Source: an uncultured Porphyromonadaceae bacterium (GTDB lineage Bacteria > Bacteroidota > Bacteroidia > Bacteroidales > Muribaculaceae). Taken from it: a stretch of 64,000 nt of DNA. Position 1 is the stretch's first letter. Each line of letters begins with the position of its first letter. The stretch is from contig CAMWIM010000003.1 in the NCBI GenBank assembly GCA_947174335.1, positions 17,116 to 81,115 on the forward strand. Reading direction: 5' to 3'. The translations under genes and the position numbers were made by a program. Of the stretch, positions 63,901-64,000 are shown one piece after another. Under the pieces are notes generated by a model. It saw only the letters and a list, made by a program, of their open reading frames with translations. It made no database searches and was not told the origin of the DNA.

Positions 63901-64000
63901 AGGTTTTAGTTCAACGTTAACTACAGGAGCAACATTTACTGACTTAGCTTCAAAGCCTACATAGGCAACGCGAAGCTTTTTAACTGACTGAGGAACTGAG
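60955..64000 (-). CDS. susC: SusC/RagA-family TonB-dependent transporter (5' end outside window)
   Basis: The minus-strand frame is open to the right edge, so the true start lies beyond 64000 and about 1014 residues are visible. The visible N terminus is the end of a carboxypeptidase-regulatory-like domain (KKLRVAYVGFEAKSV), then LDEVMVVAYGTEKKSAFTG. The TonB plug follows with SVLKDAASAALYGARGAAG. The rest is a 22-strand barrel with the usual C-terminal YTLPK and GGVQINF. An internal ATG at 63879 is not the start. Substrate cannot be inferred. Confidence 0.95.
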   Translation of the reverse strand, partial: SVPQSVKKLRVAYVGFEAKSVNVAPVVNVELKPVTTLDEVMVVAYGTEKKSAFTGSAAVVKSEDLEKHIVTNVADALVGSVAGLQMRGSSGQPGGGQGSINIRGIASMYASTDPLVIVDGSPYTATLSNIPQEDIESVSVLKDAASAALYGARGAAGVIIITTKKGQSEQAKVSVDMRWGANTRALQEYDVITDPGQYYEAYYTQMYNRNVNGLGMTPAEANVKANSDMLKNLAYNIYDVPVGQLLIGMNGKLNPYAQKGRFYEYMGEKYYLTNDSWTDEAYRTGLRQEYNVSVNGSVNKLSYYTSASYLNEEGIIDKSNYKRFAARFKGDYQAKDWLKVGVNVGYVNSKSSLNPNLGTASNSTNMMYFTSMIAPIFPLYVRVADEAGNPVIREDQYGHKAYDWGVANQPIGYGGINRPFMQNANPIGNNMYNKNSQDGNQLNGTLTVDVNITSWLKANITSNVNWGETSESDYQNCFYGPAMGINGSLVKKVTTGFRTNNTQTLTYSQDFGLHGVNAMIGHEYYRTRTNYLSATAQGGFSPDITEINAFANKVSSESYQTVYNVEGYFGRAQYEYDNKYFASASYRRDASSRFAKDKWWGNFWSFGAAWLVNKDFFTDVRWIDLLKVKASIGQQGNDNIGNWAYIDLYQLSAADKVSMSPNFYRVGNPDITWETTTNFNFGVEFGFLNNRLTGNIDVYYKKTSDLLFWLSIPETLGSRGYYGNLGDISNTGVEVALQGGIIRTRDYSWDLSLNFSHNASKILSLPQSKVLDRGGFSESKNNIGMWYEVGKPLYNVMLPVYAGPNEQGEATYYVDSSNINPETGAQYNDRPGTLKDDVTTNPNEATYYELGSSLPKLFGGFSTSLRLGKFDISATFDYQIGGKLYDQRYASLMSPDASGAGGSNFHKDYLKAWTPENTSSDIPRWQYGDQYTTARSSRFLTDASYLNFQSFMVGYTLPKFCKEISKIRVYAMGENLCFVSKRKGFDPRYAFSGNGSVPTYSPMRNISGGVQINF

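Overview
The window looks like a chromosomal segment of an anaerobic gut Bacteroidales bacterium, probably close to Muribaculaceae (family level is inference). The evidence is a SusC/SusD pair, a Bacteroides-type serine palmitoyltransferase, DUF4494, DUF4831 and DUF5723 proteins, a Wolinella-type FrdCAB fumarate reductase, and many promoter elements matching the Bacteroidetes -7 box TAnnTTTG, several with TTTG 19-20 nt upstream. No rRNA, CRISPR array, intact insertion sequence or prophage was seen. Two tRNA genes are present.

Layout. 1-9.2 kb: end of a DUF5723 protein, then dxr-rseP-rlmI-like-DPP III-ispE and grpE-dnaJ. 9.2-14.1 kb: dnaB, an M23 peptidase and trkH. 14.1-18.1 kb: frdCAB, whose FrdC carries an unusual Cys/Lys/Asp repeat tail. 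18.3-18.9 kb: an orphan ORF6N-domain gene. 19.0-24.5 kb: ilvD-ilvB-ilvN-ilvN2-acyl-ACP thioesterase, with two adjacent acetolactate synthase small subunits. 24.5-27.4 kb: an accessory islet with an unrecognised charged protein, a cluster of small REP-like palindromes and an AT-rich two-gene cassette (XRE-type regulator plus CoiA-like nuclease). 27.4-30.0 kb: a FucP-type transporter, YggS and DUF4494 on the minus strand. 30.2-38.8 kb, all plus strand: LysE exporter, CBM9-like protein, argD, short ssb, OPT transporter, MATE transporter, Crp-family regulator, lipA, lipB. 38.8-41.8 kb: a divergent GH109-like glycosidase and N-acetylhexosamine-kinase-like pair bracketed by a 32-bp near-identical repeat. 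41.8-51.0 kb, minus strand: phosphohexomutase, then the run dnaN-exonuclease-coaBC-recN-rlmB-hydrolase, and efp. 51.2-53.1 kb: tRNA-Pro, spt, tRNA-His. 53.2-58.1 kb, minus strand: a secreted protein of unknown function and the run nnr-DUF4831-SufT-like-lpxH. 58.3-64.0 kb: a SusC-SusD-lipoprotein uptake locus running off the right edge.

How the parts work together. The core genes cover isoprenoid synthesis (dxr, ispE), envelope proteolysis, protein folding, replication and repair (dnaB, dnaN, recN, ssb), fumarate respiration, branched-chain amino acid synthesis, lipoylation, lipid A and sphingolipid synthesis, and glycan use. The least ordinary items are the Cys-repeat tail on FrdC, the XRE/CoiA-like cassette beside the palindrome cluster, the doubled ilvN, and the GH109/kinase pair, which may form a small GalNAc salvage unit. 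All functions are read from sequence by eye; no database search was run.
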